Below, piece after piece: positions 24,700 through 34,047 of a stretch of DNA of 64,000 bases. How positions within the stretch are numbered: position 1 is the first letter of the stretch; each line of letters opens with the position of its first letter. The stretch lies in assembly GCF_900115225.1 (NCBI RefSeq), contig NZ_FOVR01000013.1:62001-126000 (forward strand), read 5' to 3'. The notes beneath the pieces are model-generated. The model was not told where the DNA came from, ran no database searches, and saw only the letters and a program-made list of their open reading frames with translations. This stretch comes from Cohaesibacter marisflavi. Lineage in GTDB: Bacteria; Pseudomonadota; Alphaproteobacteria; Rhizobiales; Cohaesibacteraceae. Position numbers and translations under genes: made by a program.

Positions 24700-25731
24700 A
24701 TGGACGCAATTATTCTTCAGATTCTCAACGGTTTGGATAAAGGCAGTGCCTATGCTCTGATCGCTCTGGGACTGACACTCATCTTCGGCACGCTGGGCGT
24801 GGTTAACTTCGCTCATGGTGCCCTGTTTATGCTCGGCTCCTTTTGCGCCGTTACGCTGCAAAGACTGTTGTCGCTGTCTTTCACGGTCGTGGATCCGACA
24901 AAAAAAGACTTTCTGGGCAATCCGCTGAAGGTCGATACGCCTTATGTGGTGGACTGGTTTGGCGATGCGGCGGGCAATGCCATTATCAACTGGTCGGTGC
25001 CGCTGGCGATCCTGTTTGCGATACCCGTGATGCTATTTATCGGCTATGCGATGGAGCGCGGGCTGATCAAACATTTCTACAAGCGCCCGCACGCTGACCA
25101 GATTCTGGTGACCTTTGGCCTCGCCATCGTAATTCAAGAGATTGTCAAATATTTCTACGGGGCCAATCCGATTCCGACGCCTGCGCCTGCGGCGTTCAAG
25201 GGGTCGCTTGATTTTGGCGTCATGATCGGCTTTGCCGAGAATACGATTATTTATCCCTACTGGCGCCTGATCTACTTTGTGTTTTCCGCCGTGATCGTTA
25301 GCGCCGTGTTTGCCTTCTTGCGCTTTACGACATTCGGCATGGTTGTTCGTGCGGGTATGGCTGATCGCGAGACCGTTGGTCTGCTGGGCATCAATATCGA
25401 CAAGCGCTTCACCATCATGTTTGGCATGGCGGCGGCTGTTGCCGGTCTTGCCGGTGTCATGTATGCGCCGATCAACTCGCCCAACTATCATATGGGCATG
25501 GACTTCCTGGTGCTGTCTTTTGTCGTGGTCGTTGTCGGCGGCATGGGCTCGCTGCCCGGTGCGGTGCTGGCCGGCTTCCTGCTCGGCATTCTGGAGAGCT
25601 TCGCTTCCATGAACGAAGTCAAGTCGCTGATACCCGGGATCGACCAGATCATCATTTATCTAGTTGCAATTATCATCCTTTTGACCCGCCCGCGCGGTCT
25701 TATGGGACGAAAAGGCGTGATGGAGGAATAA
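24700..25731 (+). CDS. livH: Branched-chain-amino-acid-type ABC permease LivH
   Basis: A 343-residue permease. It begins with ILNGLDKGSAYALIALGLTLIFGTLGVVNFAHGALFMLGSF, the LivH signature, and contains a GLLGINIDKRFTIMFGMAAAVAGLAGVMYAPI segment and VVVVGGMGSLPGAVLAGFLLGILESF near the C-terminus. An extra loop of about 40 residues (residues 55-95, including TKKDFLGNPLKVDTPYVVDW) lengthens it compared with E. coli LivH, as is common in the amide-type transporters. Its stop overlaps the ribosome site of livM. Confidence 0.9.
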   Translation: MDAIILQILNGLDKGSAYALIALGLTLIFGTLGVVNFAHGALFMLGSFCAVTLQRLLSLSFTVVDPTKKDFLGNPLKVDTPYVVDWFGDAAGNAIINWSVPLAILFAIPVMLFIGYAMERGLIKHFYKRPHADQILVTFGLAIVIQEIVKYFYGANPIPTPAPAAFKGSLDFGVMIGFAENTIIYPYWRLIYFVFSAVIVSAVFAFLRFTTFGMVVRAGMADRETVGLLGINIDKRFTIMFGMAAAVAGLAGVMYAPINSPNYHMGMDFLVLSFVVVVVGGMGSLPGAVLAGFLLGILESFASMNEVKSLIPGIDQIIIYLVAIIILLTRPRGLMGRKGVMEE

Positions 25732-25734
25732 GCC

Positions 25735-26943
25735 ATGCTGGGTTTGAGCAAGAAAGACACAACCTTTCTCCTCATCGTCATGTTTCTGACTTTGGCGACA
25801 CCGATATTGCTGCAGCCATTTCCCGAAGGCTCGGGGCTGGCGCAGTTCAATGCCGGATATCCTGATCTCATGCAGAGATTTGCCATCTACGGCATCTTTG
25901 CAATCGGGTTCAATATTCTTTTTGGCCTGACGGGTTATCTGTCCTTCGGTCATGCGGCCTTTCTTGGTGTCGGATCTTATTCCGTCGTCTGGATGTATAA
26001 GCTTTTGAGCTACAATGTGCTGCCGGGACTGATCCTTGCGGTGATCATGTCAGCGCTGTTTGCCTTGTTGATCGGATATGTTTCCCTGCGCAGGTCGGGC
26101 ATCTATTTCTCGATCCTGACATTGGCCATGGCTCAGATGTCTTTCAATCTGGCCTATTCGGTTCTTACGCCGCTCACCAACGGGGAAACCGGTCTTCAGG
26201 TCTATGGCGATGATCCTCAAGTCTTGATGGGGGAAGGTGGCCCGACGTCGCCGCACTTCTTTGGTATCGTCATGAACGAAGCCACAAAAGTGGACTTTGC
26301 AGGGTGGCAGTTTACCTTCAGCAATGGCTACTATTTCTGCGCCATCATTGCGATCATCGTCTTCTATATTTCCCTCAGAATCTTTCGGTCGCCCTTTGGT
26401 CTGATGCTGCGGGCGATCAAGACCAATCAGACGCGTATGAGCTATACCGGCCTTAATACGCGGCCCTATACGCTTGCTGCCTTCGTCATATCGGGCATGT
26501 ATGCCGGTCTGGCCGGTGGTTTGCTGGCGGCGATGGATCCTCTGGCTGGTGCCGAGCGCATGCAATGGACCGCGTCTGGGGAAGTAGTGCTGATGACCAT
26601 TCTGGGAGGGGCTGGAACCCTGATGGGACCAGTCCTTGGCGCGGGCTTCATCAAATATTTCGAGAATATTTTCTCAAAGATCAACGACAACGTTTTGCAT
26701 GGCTGGTTCGCGGTTCTTCCTGATGGCCTTGAAGACACCATTGTCTTTTTGATGCACCCCTTCATCGGCAAGGGCTGGCATCTGACATTGGGCTTGTTGT
26801 TCATGCTGGTGGTTATTTTCCTTCCCGGTGGATTGATCGAAGGTGGGCAGAGACTGCGCAACTGGATCAAGCGCGATAAGGAGCCGAAAGGTCCGTCCAA
26901 AGACACCGAGCATCACCCCAAACCGAAGCCTCACGTGGCCTGA
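25735..26943 (+). CDS. livM: Branched-chain-amino-acid-type ABC permease LivM
   Basis: A 402-residue permease with the LivM landmark [31 protein letters not shown] later segment [48 protein letters not shown] is followed by [17 protein letters not shown]. The C-terminal tail is charged ([24 protein letters not shown]) and cytoplasmic. It lies 3 nt after livH and directly before livG. Confidence 0.9.
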   Translation: MLGLSKKDTTFLLIVMFLTLATPILLQPFPEGSGLAQFNAGYPDLMQRFAIYGIFAIGFNILFGLTGYLSFGHAAFLGVGSYSVVWMYKLLSYNVLPGLILAVIMSALFALLIGYVSLRRSGIYFSILTLAMAQMSFNLAYSVLTPLTNGETGLQVYGDDPQVLMGEGGPTSPHFFGIVMNEATKVDFAGWQFTFSNGYYFCAIIAIIVFYISLRIFRSPFGLMLRAIKTNQTRMSYTGLNTRPYTLAAFVISGMYAGLAGGLLAAMDPLAGAERMQWTASGEVVLMTILGGAGTLMGPVLGAGFIKYFENIFSKINDNVLHGWFAVLPDGLEDTIVFLMHPFIGKGWHLTLGLLFMLVVIFLPGGLIEGGQRLRNWIKRDKEPKGPSKDTEHHPKPKPHVA

Positions 26944-26957
26944 TGGAGACAACAAAC

Positions 26958-27713
26958 ATGGGCATTCTTGAAGTCAAAGATGTCAATAAACGCTTTGGTG
27001 GCTTACAGGCGCTTGGCAATGTCAACCTGTCGGTGGCCGAAAACTCGGTTCACGCGATTATCGGTCCAAACGGAGCGGGCAAATCGACCTTGCTCAACTG
27101 TCTGATCGGCAAGTTGGAACCGGACACTGGGTCTGTCACCTTTCAGGGGCAGTCTGTGCTCGGGCGGACGCCGTATGAAATCAACCAGATGGGCATCAGT
27201 CGCGTTTTCCAGACACCGGAGATCTTTACCGATTTGACGGTGATGGAAAATATGCTGATACCCTGCTTTGCCAAGCGGGACGGCGCATTTCGCATGCATG
27301 CCTTTGAGACTATTTCAAACGAGAAAGAGGTCATTGAGCGAGCTGAGCATATGCTGGAAGAAGTCAATATGACGGAGAAACTGCATATGGTTGCCGGGTC
27401 TATGTCGCGTGGTGACAAACGCAGGCTGGAAATGGCCATGTGTCTGGTGCAGGCTCCCAAGCTTCTTCTGCTGGATGAACCGACCGCAGGCATGGCGCGA
27501 GCTGACACCAACAACACCATCGATCTGCTCAAGGAAATCCACGAAAAGCACGACATCACCATTGCGATCATCGAGCATGACATGCATGTGGTCTTTTCTC
27601 TTGCCGAGCGCATCACTGTGTTGGCTCAGGGCACGCCTCTGGTTGAAGACACACCGGAAAATATCAAGGGCCATCCGAAGGTGAAAGAAGCCTATCTTGG
27701 AGAAGCAGCATGA
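26958..27713 (+). CDS. livG: Branched-chain-amino-acid-type ABC ATPase LivG
   Basis: ATP-binding subunit of about 251 residues with Walker A GPNGAGKST, Q-loop GISRVFQTPEIF, Walker B LLLLDEPTAGMARAD and H-loop IIEHDMHVVFSLAE. The usual LSGG signature is replaced by SMSRGDKRRLEMAM, a variant seen in amide/urea-type LivG proteins. The ATG at 26958 has GGAGAC about 9 nt upstream and is preferred over 26943. The stop overlaps the livF start (ATGA). Confidence 0.9.
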   Translation: MGILEVKDVNKRFGGLQALGNVNLSVAENSVHAIIGPNGAGKSTLLNCLIGKLEPDTGSVTFQGQSVLGRTPYEINQMGISRVFQTPEIFTDLTVMENMLIPCFAKRDGAFRMHAFETISNEKEVIERAEHMLEEVNMTEKLHMVAGSMSRGDKRRLEMAMCLVQAPKLLLLDEPTAGMARADTNNTIDLLKEIHEKHDITIAIIEHDMHVVFSLAERITVLAQGTPLVEDTPENIKGHPKVKEAYLGEAA

Positions 27714-28501
27714 GCGATCTCGCTATTGAAGCAACCAAACGCCCCGCAGAAGACCGACCAGATTTCAGTAAACATGCCAATGTGGCCGCCACAGCTCCGG
27801 CCTTTTTGTCGGTGCATGATATTCACGCCTACTACGGTGAAAGCTATATCGTGCAGGGGGTCTCCTTCAATGTGCATGAAGGGGAAATTCTGGCGCTGTT
27901 GGGCCGGAACGGGGCGGGTAAGACATCGACCCTGCGCACCATCGCGCGACTCGATAATCCATCTCTCACCTATGGGGAAATCTGGCTGGATCATCAGCAT
28001 TTGCACACCATGGCGAGCCATGAGGCAGCGAGGGCGGGCATGGTGCTGGTGCCGGAAGATCGGCGCATCATTCCCGGTCTGACGGTCGAGGAGAATATCC
28101 AGCTGGCACAGATCGTCGAGCCGGTCGGCTGGAGCATTGATCGTCTTTATGATCTGTTCCCGAGGCTTGGGGAGCGGCGCAATCAGGAAGGGGTGACGCT
28201 CTCGGGCGGTGAGCAGCAGATGCTGGCGATTGCCCGAGCCTTGGCACGGGACATCAAGGTGTTGCTGCTTGATGAACCCTATGAGGGGCTGGCACCTGTT
28301 ATCGTGGACGAAATCGAGAAGACCCTCGAAATCATCAAGATGCAGGGCATTACCACGATTCTGGTGGAACAGAATGCGATTCGGGCACTGGAGCTGGCTG
28401 ACCGGTCTGTCATTCTTGATACCGGGAGTGTCGTATTTGATGGCACTGCCAAGGAAGTGCTTGATAATAAAGAACTACGCGAGAATTATCTCGCTATCTG
28501 A
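27710..28501 (+). CDS. livF: Branched-chain-amino-acid-type ABC ATPase LivF
   Basis: Second ATPase, 263 residues. A 30-residue N-terminal extension precedes the LivF core HDIHAYYGESYIVQGVSF. Walker A is GRNGAGKTS, signature LSGGEQQMLAIARAL, Walker B VLLLDEPYEGLAPV, and the H-loop position is EQNAIRALELAD, where His is replaced by Asn as is usual for LivF. It overlaps livG by 4 nt and is the last gene of the transporter operon. Confidence 0.92.
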   Translation: MSDLAIEATKRPAEDRPDFSKHANVAATAPAFLSVHDIHAYYGESYIVQGVSFNVHEGEILALLGRNGAGKTSTLRTIARLDNPSLTYGEIWLDHQHLHTMASHEAARAGMVLVPEDRRIIPGLTVEENIQLAQIVEPVGWSIDRLYDLFPRLGERRNQEGVTLSGGEQQMLAIARALARDIKVLLLDEPYEGLAPVIVDEIEKTLEIIKMQGITTILVEQNAIRALELADRSVILDTGSVVFDGTAKEVLDNKELRENYLAI

Positions 28502-28517
28502 TGGCTGCACTCAGTGG

Positions 28518-28557
28518 TTTTATGCTGCCGCTTTTATGCTGCCGCTTTTATGCTCCC
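28518..28557 (+). repeat. 14-bp tandem repeat after livF
   Basis: TTTTATGCTGCCGC is repeated head to tail, two perfect copies and a third degenerate one (TTTTATGCTCCCGG), beginning about 17 nt after the livF stop. The unit contains GCTGCCGC, and a complementary GCGGCAGC occurs about 20 nt downstream, so the transcript could fold here. Confidence 0.7.
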
Positions 28558-28733
28558 GGATATGCTTCAGGAGCAAAGCGGCAGCTGAAGACCTGTATCG
28601 GGCTGCCCTTTCTCTCCCAGTCACTTCCCACAGGCGAATATCTTTTTTGCAAGCATTCCATACGGCCCAATAGGCGCACATTACGTTCTTTAGCGCAGGA
28701 ATGCAGGCGGGTCTCAAGCATGCTATTTGCGGT

Positions 28734-28758
28734 AAAAAGGGCGCGAAAGCGCCTTTTT
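28734..28758 (+). terminator. Strong bidirectional terminator after the liv operon
   Basis: AAAAAGGGCGC-GAAA-GCGCCTTTTT: 10 paired bases with a GNRA loop and a T-run on the plus strand and an A-run before it. It separates the transporter operon from the following peptidase gene. Confidence 0.8.
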
Positions 28759-28994
28759 CTGCAGCACAGGCTTGTGCTCCCAGATCAGATTTGATAGGCA
28801 CCTCATCGAAACATGACTGGGTGCGTTTCTGGCGTTCCTCGGGCTTATTTTCCTTGAAAAATGTAGTAGGTCGGTTCTCGCGTGCAAAGGTCGCAGCCTT
28901 GTCTTGCGGTCATCCTCATCGGGATGCCATGATGTGACCTCTTTTCGGATGTCTGGTCCCCTTTTTCTTCTCGAATCTGTTCAATAGTAGTCCC

Positions 28995-30824
28995 ATGATG
29001 AATTCGCAATCCAAGTCCGTGATCTGTCGCACAGAGTTGCCGACATCCCTGTCTGTGCTGGTTGAGCGCTTCAAGCAGGCGCCCTACAAGGGGGCGGCGA
29101 TTGACATCTGGGTTTTCGACGGTCCTGAGCGGCGCAAGGCTGCCGAACGCGAGATTGCGCGGAGCGGGGCGGATGTGCATATCTATTCTGCCTTCAAACC
29201 GTTGCTCCATGCGCTGTTGGAAGAGATCAATCTGACCCATGTCGAGGATATGGTGATCCATTATCCGGTTATTGAAGGCGTATCTGATATCCGCTTTATG
29301 CTTGAGGCTTATCCGGTGCTGGATCTGTTTGATGACGGACAATGCCGCTTCGAGCCCATGCCGCAGCAGGATGAGAAACCCTATTACCAGCTTGATATGA
29401 CCATGTCTTCGAGCCGCAAGGACAGTGTGCGCCTTTTCGCGCCAAACCGGAGCCGGACGGATCATGCTGGCATGGAGATTCTGGCCAATTGCGGCTGGGT
29501 ACGGGTCGTTGGAGCTGAAGACGAAGGGCTTGATTGTGACGCACCGTTCGAAACAGATCTGGAACAGGCCTTTGAATGGGTGCTCAATAGCCTCAAGGCG
29601 CAAGAGTGGGGCAACAATAGTCCCTTGTTCGATCGGCTGGAAATGCGTCTGGAAGCGCCATTCTACGAGACCGAATTACCGCACTCCAAAGAGGTAATCA
29701 GTTCGGCAGAGCTGATGCATGAAGAACTCTATTTTGCAGCCCTTGAGACCCTCAAGGTGCAAAATGGGTACAAGGAAGACGACCGCACCTTCGCGCCGGG
29801 TCAGTTGGTCCCTTATCTGGTGCCGCGTGCCGACGAGACTGTTCTGGTTGAACTGGCGCTTGCGTCAGATCCCTATCTGGCGATTGATTGCGCTAGCGAA
29901 ACCATGCCGATCCTTCACAGCCGCGTTGAAGGCTGGCGTGTACCAAAAGACGAAGATCCGCTTAAGAGTCTTGAGCATGTAGACCACTGGCTTTCGCCCG
30001 ATACGGTCCGCGCCGGTCTTGAGGCTCTGGGCGGGGAGAAGCTGATCTCCTGCTCCCGTCGAGGCCGACCTGTATGGGGACGCTATCTGAAGGGAGAAGG
30101 ACCAGGTCTGGTGATCAGTTCCGGGCAACATGCCAATGAGACGAGTGGACCAGTCGGCGCCTTGCGTGCGGCTGCGCGCTTGCGCGATGATGCCCATAAC
30201 AATTTCGCCATTGCGCCTCTGATCAATCCGGACGGCTTTGCCCTCATGCGGGAATTCTGCAAGGATTTTCCCAATCATATGAATCATGCGGCGCGTTTTA
30301 CTGCTGGCGGGAATGATCTTGAATATGTCGAGCGTGGCTATGAGAATGATATTCTGCACGAAGTCAAAGCGTTGACGGATGCCAAGCTGCATTTGAATTT
30401 GCATGGCTATCCTTCACACGAATTCGCGCGGCCTCTTTCTGGCTATGTGCCACGTGGGCAGGAAATCTGGACATTGCCCAAGGGCTTTATGCTGATCTTG
30501 CGCTATTTGCCCGGCTGGCAGGGGATTGGGGAAGCCATCTTGCAGACCATGATCAGTGTTTTGCAAGAATATGAGCCGATCATCGCCCTCAATCGCGCTC
30601 ATCTCGCGCGGTTCAGCCAATATAGTTCTGATGATATGGGCTTTAGCATCACCAAGGATATCGCGCATTTTACGCAGGAATTTCCCGGTTCCCTGTTTCC
30701 GGTGACCATCATCACCGAAGCGCCGGATGAGACCGTCTATGGCGAGGATTTCCATATATTGCATGAAGCACAAATGCGCTGTGTCATTGCGGGGGCGCGT
30801 GTCTTGCGGGATCTGATCCGTTAG
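28995..30824 (+). CDS. M14-type zinc carboxypeptidase / deacylase-like protein
   Basis: A 609-residue protein whose C-terminal third (from about residue 330) is an M14/aspartoacylase-like metallohydrolase. Zinc ligands are visible as His379 and Glu382 in SGQHANETSG and His470 in LHLNLHGYPSHEF. PLINPDGFALM and a downstream TIITEAPDET segment match the fold. The first 330 residues do not resemble a domain I recognise; they include acidic, hydrophobic-poor sequence and two beta-rich blocks. There is no signal peptide, so it should act in the cytoplasm on a peptide, N-acyl amino acid or amide. A terminator separates it from the ABC transporter upstream, but the shared orientation leaves a functional link possible. 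I cannot name the substrate. Confidence 0.72.
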   Translation: MMNSQSKSVICRTELPTSLSVLVERFKQAPYKGAAIDIWVFDGPERRKAAEREIARSGADVHIYSAFKPLLHALLEEINLTHVEDMVIHYPVIEGVSDIRFMLEAYPVLDLFDDGQCRFEPMPQQDEKPYYQLDMTMSSSRKDSVRLFAPNRSRTDHAGMEILANCGWVRVVGAEDEGLDCDAPFETDLEQAFEWVLNSLKAQEWGNNSPLFDRLEMRLEAPFYETELPHSKEVISSAELMHEELYFAALETLKVQNGYKEDDRTFAPGQLVPYLVPRADETVLVELALASDPYLAIDCASETMPILHSRVEGWRVPKDEDPLKSLEHVDHWLSPDTVRAGLEALGGEKLISCSRRGRPVWGRYLKGEGPGLVISSGQHANETSGPVGALRAAARLRDDAHNNFAIAPLINPDGFALMREFCKDFPNHMNHAARFTAGGNDLEYVERGYENDILHEVKALTDAKLHLNLHGYPSHEFARPLSGYVPRGQEIWTLPKGFMLILRYLPGWQGIGEAILQTMISVLQEYEPIIALNRAHLARFSQYSSDDMGFSITKDIAHFTQEFPGSLFPVTIITEAPDETVYGEDFHILHEAQMRCVIAGARVLRDLIR

Positions 30825-30909
30825 TGTGCCCGGTCCGGCATAAAAATTACAAAATGGCTGAATAATCTATCCCCTCTTGCGAGCACGCTAGCCGTGTCGC
30901 AAGGGAACG

Positions 30910-30968
30910 GGCTGTGCATCCCTGGAGACGCTCATTGCCGTGGGGCGTCTATGTCTTATCCCACAGCC
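30910..30968 (+). terminator. Nested inverted repeats after the M14-type gene
   Basis: GGCTGTG (30910) pairs with CACAGCC (30962), and within it AGACGC (30926) pairs with GCGTCT (30945), giving a two-tier stem followed by TTTAAAAG. It could be a terminator of the peptidase gene or a structured leader for the GH94 gene downstream. Confidence 0.4.
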
Positions 30969-31041
30969 TTTAAAAGCAAAATCGATCTTGAAGTGAAAAA
31001 TAATTTCTAAAATTACAAATTTAAGAAATAAATATAAAATC

Positions 31042-31053
31042 TGAAACGTTTCA
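31042..31053 (+). promoter_or_regulatory. LacI-family-type operator upstream of the GH94 gene
   Basis: TGAAACGTTTCA is a perfect 12-bp palindrome with the central CG typical of LacI/GalR-family operators. It lies about 140 nt before the phosphorylase gene in an AT-rich promoter-like region. The cognate regulator is not adjacent. Confidence 0.6.
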
Positions 31054-31190
31054 CTTCCAACTTTCTATCTCATGTGTTAGGCAATGGCCAACCGGAGGTT
31101 AGGAGCCTTCTGTCTCTTTTGCGGCTTGAAATGCATGGTTGGCGGATACGCGGCTCTTTGTCCCTTACTGACATTTGATAGGTGCTCACT

Positions 31191-33635
31191 ATGAAATATG
31201 GATATTTTGACGATCAGGCGCGTGAATATGTGATTACACGTCCTGATACGCCTGCGCCCTGGATCAACTATATTGGCTGTCAGAGCTATTTCGGTATTCT
31301 CTCCGCCACCGCTGGAGGCTATTCCTATTATCGCGATGCTCGTTTGCGCCGCCTGACGCGTGGGCGCTACAACAATGTGCCGACTGATTTCGGTGGCCGA
31401 TATGTCTATGTACGCGACAACGAAACCGGCGACTGCTGGACGCCTTCCTGGATGCCGATGCAAACGGAGCTGGAGGACTATTCCTGCCGTCATGGCATGG
31501 GCTATTCTGTTATCTCTTCCAAAAAGGATGGCATTCGCACCGCAACCCGCTATTTCGTGCCGTTGGATGAAACGCTGGAAATCTGGCAAGTGACGGTCAG
31601 CAACGAGCGCCTTGTGCCTGCGGATGTCTCGCTCTTTTCCTCGGTGGAATTCTGTCTCTGGGATGCACTGGATGATCAGAGCAATTTCCAGCGCAACCTC
31701 TCCACCGGTCAGGTGGAAGTGGAAGAGGGGGTGATCTATCACAAGACGGAATATCGCGAGCGCCGCAACCATTTCGCCTTCTTTGCTTGCTCTGAGGAGA
31801 TTGCCGGTTTCGATACCCAGCGCGAAGACTTTCTTGGTCCATGGCGCGGCTGGGACAAGCCGGTTGCCGTGATGGAAGGCAAATCACGGGATTCCATTGC
31901 CCATGGCTGGTCCCCGATGGGATCGCATCACGTGAAGCTGCGCCTTGAGCCAGGTGAGACCCGTCAGGTCGTGTTTGTGCTCGGCTATCATGAGAATGAC
32001 AAGGATGACAAGTTCGATCCACCAAGCTCGCAGATCCTGAACAAGAAGACGGTTAAACCGATCATCGACAAATATTGCGATCTTGAGACTGTCGATGGGG
32101 CTTTTGATGCGCTAACCAAGCATTGGGATGCGCTGTTGGGTGTCTATCAGGTGTCTTCGCCTGATCAGCACACCAACCGTATGGTCAATATCTGGAACGC
32201 CTATCAATGTATGGCGACCTTCAACATGTCTCGCTCGGCTTCCTCGTTTGAGTCTGGCATCGGGCGCGGGCTTGGCTTCCGCGATTCCAATCAGGACTTG
32301 CTGGGCTTCGTACATATGGTGCCATCGCGAGCCCGGGAACGGATACTGGATATTGCTGCAACGCAGCTTTCCTCGGGCGGAGCCTATCACCAATATCAGC
32401 CGCTGACGAAGAAGGGCAACAATGATATCGGGGGCGACTTCAATGACGATCCGCATTGGCTGATCATCGGGGTGGCGGCCTATCTCAAGGAAACCGGCGA
32501 CTTTTCCATTCTGGATGAACCGGTGATGTTTGATTGCCAGCCGGGCACGGAAGAGCCGCTCTATGAGCATCTCAAACGCTCGATCCAATATGCCGAGGAT
32601 CGGATGGGCCCGCATGGCTTGCCTCTGATCGGGCGCGCCGACTGGAACGATTGCCTCAATCTCAACTGTTTCTCTGATACGCCGGGAGAAAGCTTCCAGA
32701 CCACGACCAGCAAGGAAGGCACGGTGGCTGAATCCGTGTTTATCGCCGGATTGATGGTGCTGTCTGCCAAGGAACTGTCCGATATCGCCAAGGTCATCGG
32801 CAAGGATGGAGACGCGGCCTATTATGCTCGGATTTCTGCGGATATGGGCGCCACGATCAGCGAACATGGCTGGGATGGCGAATGGTTCCTCAGGGCCTAT
32901 GATGATTTTGGCAACAAGCTGGGCACGCATGAACAGGCCGAAGGTAAGATCTTCATCGAGCCGCAGGGCTTCTGTGTTCTGGCTGGTGTCGGTGTGGAAG
33001 ATGGCAAGGCTCGGCAGGCGTTGGATTCGGTTGCGAAACATCTGGCAACCCCGCATGGCGTCGTGCTGCAGCAGCCTGCCTATTCGCGCTACTATATCGA
33101 ATATGGTGAAATCTCCACCTATCCGCCGGGCTACAAGGAAAATGCCGGCATCTTCTGCCACAACAACCCGTGGGTGGCCATTGCCGAAGCTGTGCTGGGC
33201 AATGGGGATGCGGCCTTTGACTATTATAGCCGGATCAGTCCATCTGTGCGGGAAGGTATTTCCGATGTGCATCGGTTGGAGCCCTACGTCTATGCGCAGA
33301 TGATCGCTGGTCGTGATGCGCCGAGCCACGGGGAGGCCAAGAACTCTTGGCTGACTGGTACTGCTGCCTGGAACTATTACACCATTACGCAATGGATTTT
33401 GGGTATCCGTCCCGATTATGACGGCCTCAAGATCGCTCCGGTCATCCCTGAGCGCTGGGATGATTTCCGCGTGCAGCGCATGTTCCGTGGTGTCTCCTAT
33501 GATATTTCCGTGGTGCGCAAAGGGTCGGGCAACGTTGTCTCTCTGAGCGTGGACGGTAAGCCGATTGCCGGTGATATCGTGCCCCCACCAGCAGATGGTG
33601 TGGCCAAAGTGACCGTTGAGGCGATCATCGGATAA
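31191..33635 (+). CDS. GH94 glycoside phosphorylase (cellobiose phosphorylase type)
   Basis: An 814-residue cytoplasmic enzyme that would cleave a beta-linked disaccharide with phosphate to give a glucose 1-phosphate type product and a free sugar. It begins MKYGYFDDQAREYVITRPDTPAPWINYIG, has the N-terminal beta-sandwich, then an (alpha/alpha)6 barrel. Motifs include SGIGRGLGFRDSNQDLLGF, GGAYHQYQPLTKKGNNDIGGDFNDDPHWL, and the acid-catalyst motif DWND at residues 484-487 in GRADWNDCLNLN. No signal peptide or glycosyl transporter is adjacent. The ATG at 31191 is preferred over a GTG three codons upstream. Whether it acts on cellobiose, chitobiose or another disaccharide is not certain, though overall it looks like cellobiose phosphorylase. 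A LacI-type operator precedes it and a strong terminator follows. Confidence 0.9.
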   Translation: MKYGYFDDQAREYVITRPDTPAPWINYIGCQSYFGILSATAGGYSYYRDARLRRLTRGRYNNVPTDFGGRYVYVRDNETGDCWTPSWMPMQTELEDYSCRHGMGYSVISSKKDGIRTATRYFVPLDETLEIWQVTVSNERLVPADVSLFSSVEFCLWDALDDQSNFQRNLSTGQVEVEEGVIYHKTEYRERRNHFAFFACSEEIAGFDTQREDFLGPWRGWDKPVAVMEGKSRDSIAHGWSPMGSHHVKLRLEPGETRQVVFVLGYHENDKDDKFDPPSSQILNKKTVKPIIDKYCDLETVDGAFDALTKHWDALLGVYQVSSPDQHTNRMVNIWNAYQCMATFNMSRSASSFESGIGRGLGFRDSNQDLLGFVHMVPSRARERILDIAATQLSSGGAYHQYQPLTKKGNNDIGGDFNDDPHWLIIGVAAYLKETGDFSILDEPVMFDCQPGTEEPLYEHLKRSIQYAEDRMGPHGLPLIGRADWNDCLNLNCFSDTPGESFQTTTSKEGTVAESVFIAGLMVLSAKELSDIAKVIGKDGDAAYYARISADMGATISEHGWDGEWFLRAYDDFGNKLGTHEQAEGKIFIEPQGFCVLAGVGVEDGKARQALDSVAKHLATPHGVVLQQPAYSRYYIEYGEISTYPPGYKENAGIFCHNNPWVAIAEAVLGNGDAAFDYYSRISPSVREGISDVHRLEPYVYAQMIAGRDAPSHGEAKNSWLTGTAAWNYYTITQWILGIRPDYDGLKIAPVIPERWDDFRVQRMFRGVSYDISVVRKGSGNVVSLSVDGKPIAGDIVPPPADGVAKVTVEAIIG

Positions 33636-33678
33636 AAGGTCTTTCTCGGGAACTGTTTTGCTCCGGTGCTAAAGAGAA

Positions 33679-33716
33679 AAAGCGCAGTCTGTTGTTGCAG
33701 GCTGCGCTTTCTTTTT
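33679..33716 (+). terminator. Intrinsic terminator after the GH94 gene
   Basis: 13-bp stem (AAAGCGCAG plus TCTG against CAGG plus CTGCGCTTT, one T-G pair), 6-nt loop, then CTTTTT. Almost the same sequence recurs at 53742-53780, at the other end of the phenylacetate cluster. Confidence 0.88.
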
Positions 33717-33988
33717 ATGCTTTGGGACTGATGGTCCGCGGTGTCTGATAAAGCTCTGGCGGGCTTAGAAGTCGTGGCAGAGTGAAGCTCGATCGCGTGG
33801 AATTGGGTGTCTTTTCATTCCGGGCGGCTTTTGATGAGAGAGTTTCCTGTTCCGGCTTCCGTTTGAATGATCAAGAATTTCAATCTGTTATCAGGCGTAT
33901 AGACCAATGTTGTGTGGCCAATTTGGCTGTCTCATCCCAATGGCTGGTACAAAGCTGTTGCACTCTGGAGTATCTTCGTAATAATGTG

Positions 33989-34002
33989 AACGAACGGTCG
34001 GT
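33989..34002 (+). promoter_or_regulatory. PaaR-type operator before the thiolase-paaABCDEZ operon
   Basis: AACGAACGGTCGGT matches the consensus ACCGwCCGGwCGGT at 10 of 14 positions and is followed by TAATTAAT. The same type of site occurs before the TetR gene and, twice, between paaG and paaN. Confidence 0.65.
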
Positions 34003-34047
34003 TAATTAATGAAGGCCGGTAAGTAGTCTCATTGGGGGGAGTTTTGA

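Larger units (their letters stand above)
33636..34047. other. Intergenic region between GH94 and the phenylacetate cluster
   Basis: Contains the terminator of the GH94 gene (33679-33716) and, at its right end, the TetR-type operator before the thiolase gene. The 270 bp between hold no gene that I can support. Confidence 0.7.

Noticed and set aside
32112-33392. 426-residue minus-strand ORF opposite the GH94 gene
   Set aside because: Shadow frame of a conserved phosphorylase; the translated sequence is Arg/His-rich with no recognisable domain.
33782-34009. 75-residue ORF before the thiolase gene
   Set aside because: Runs into the regulator site upstream of the thiolase gene and has no recognisable features.
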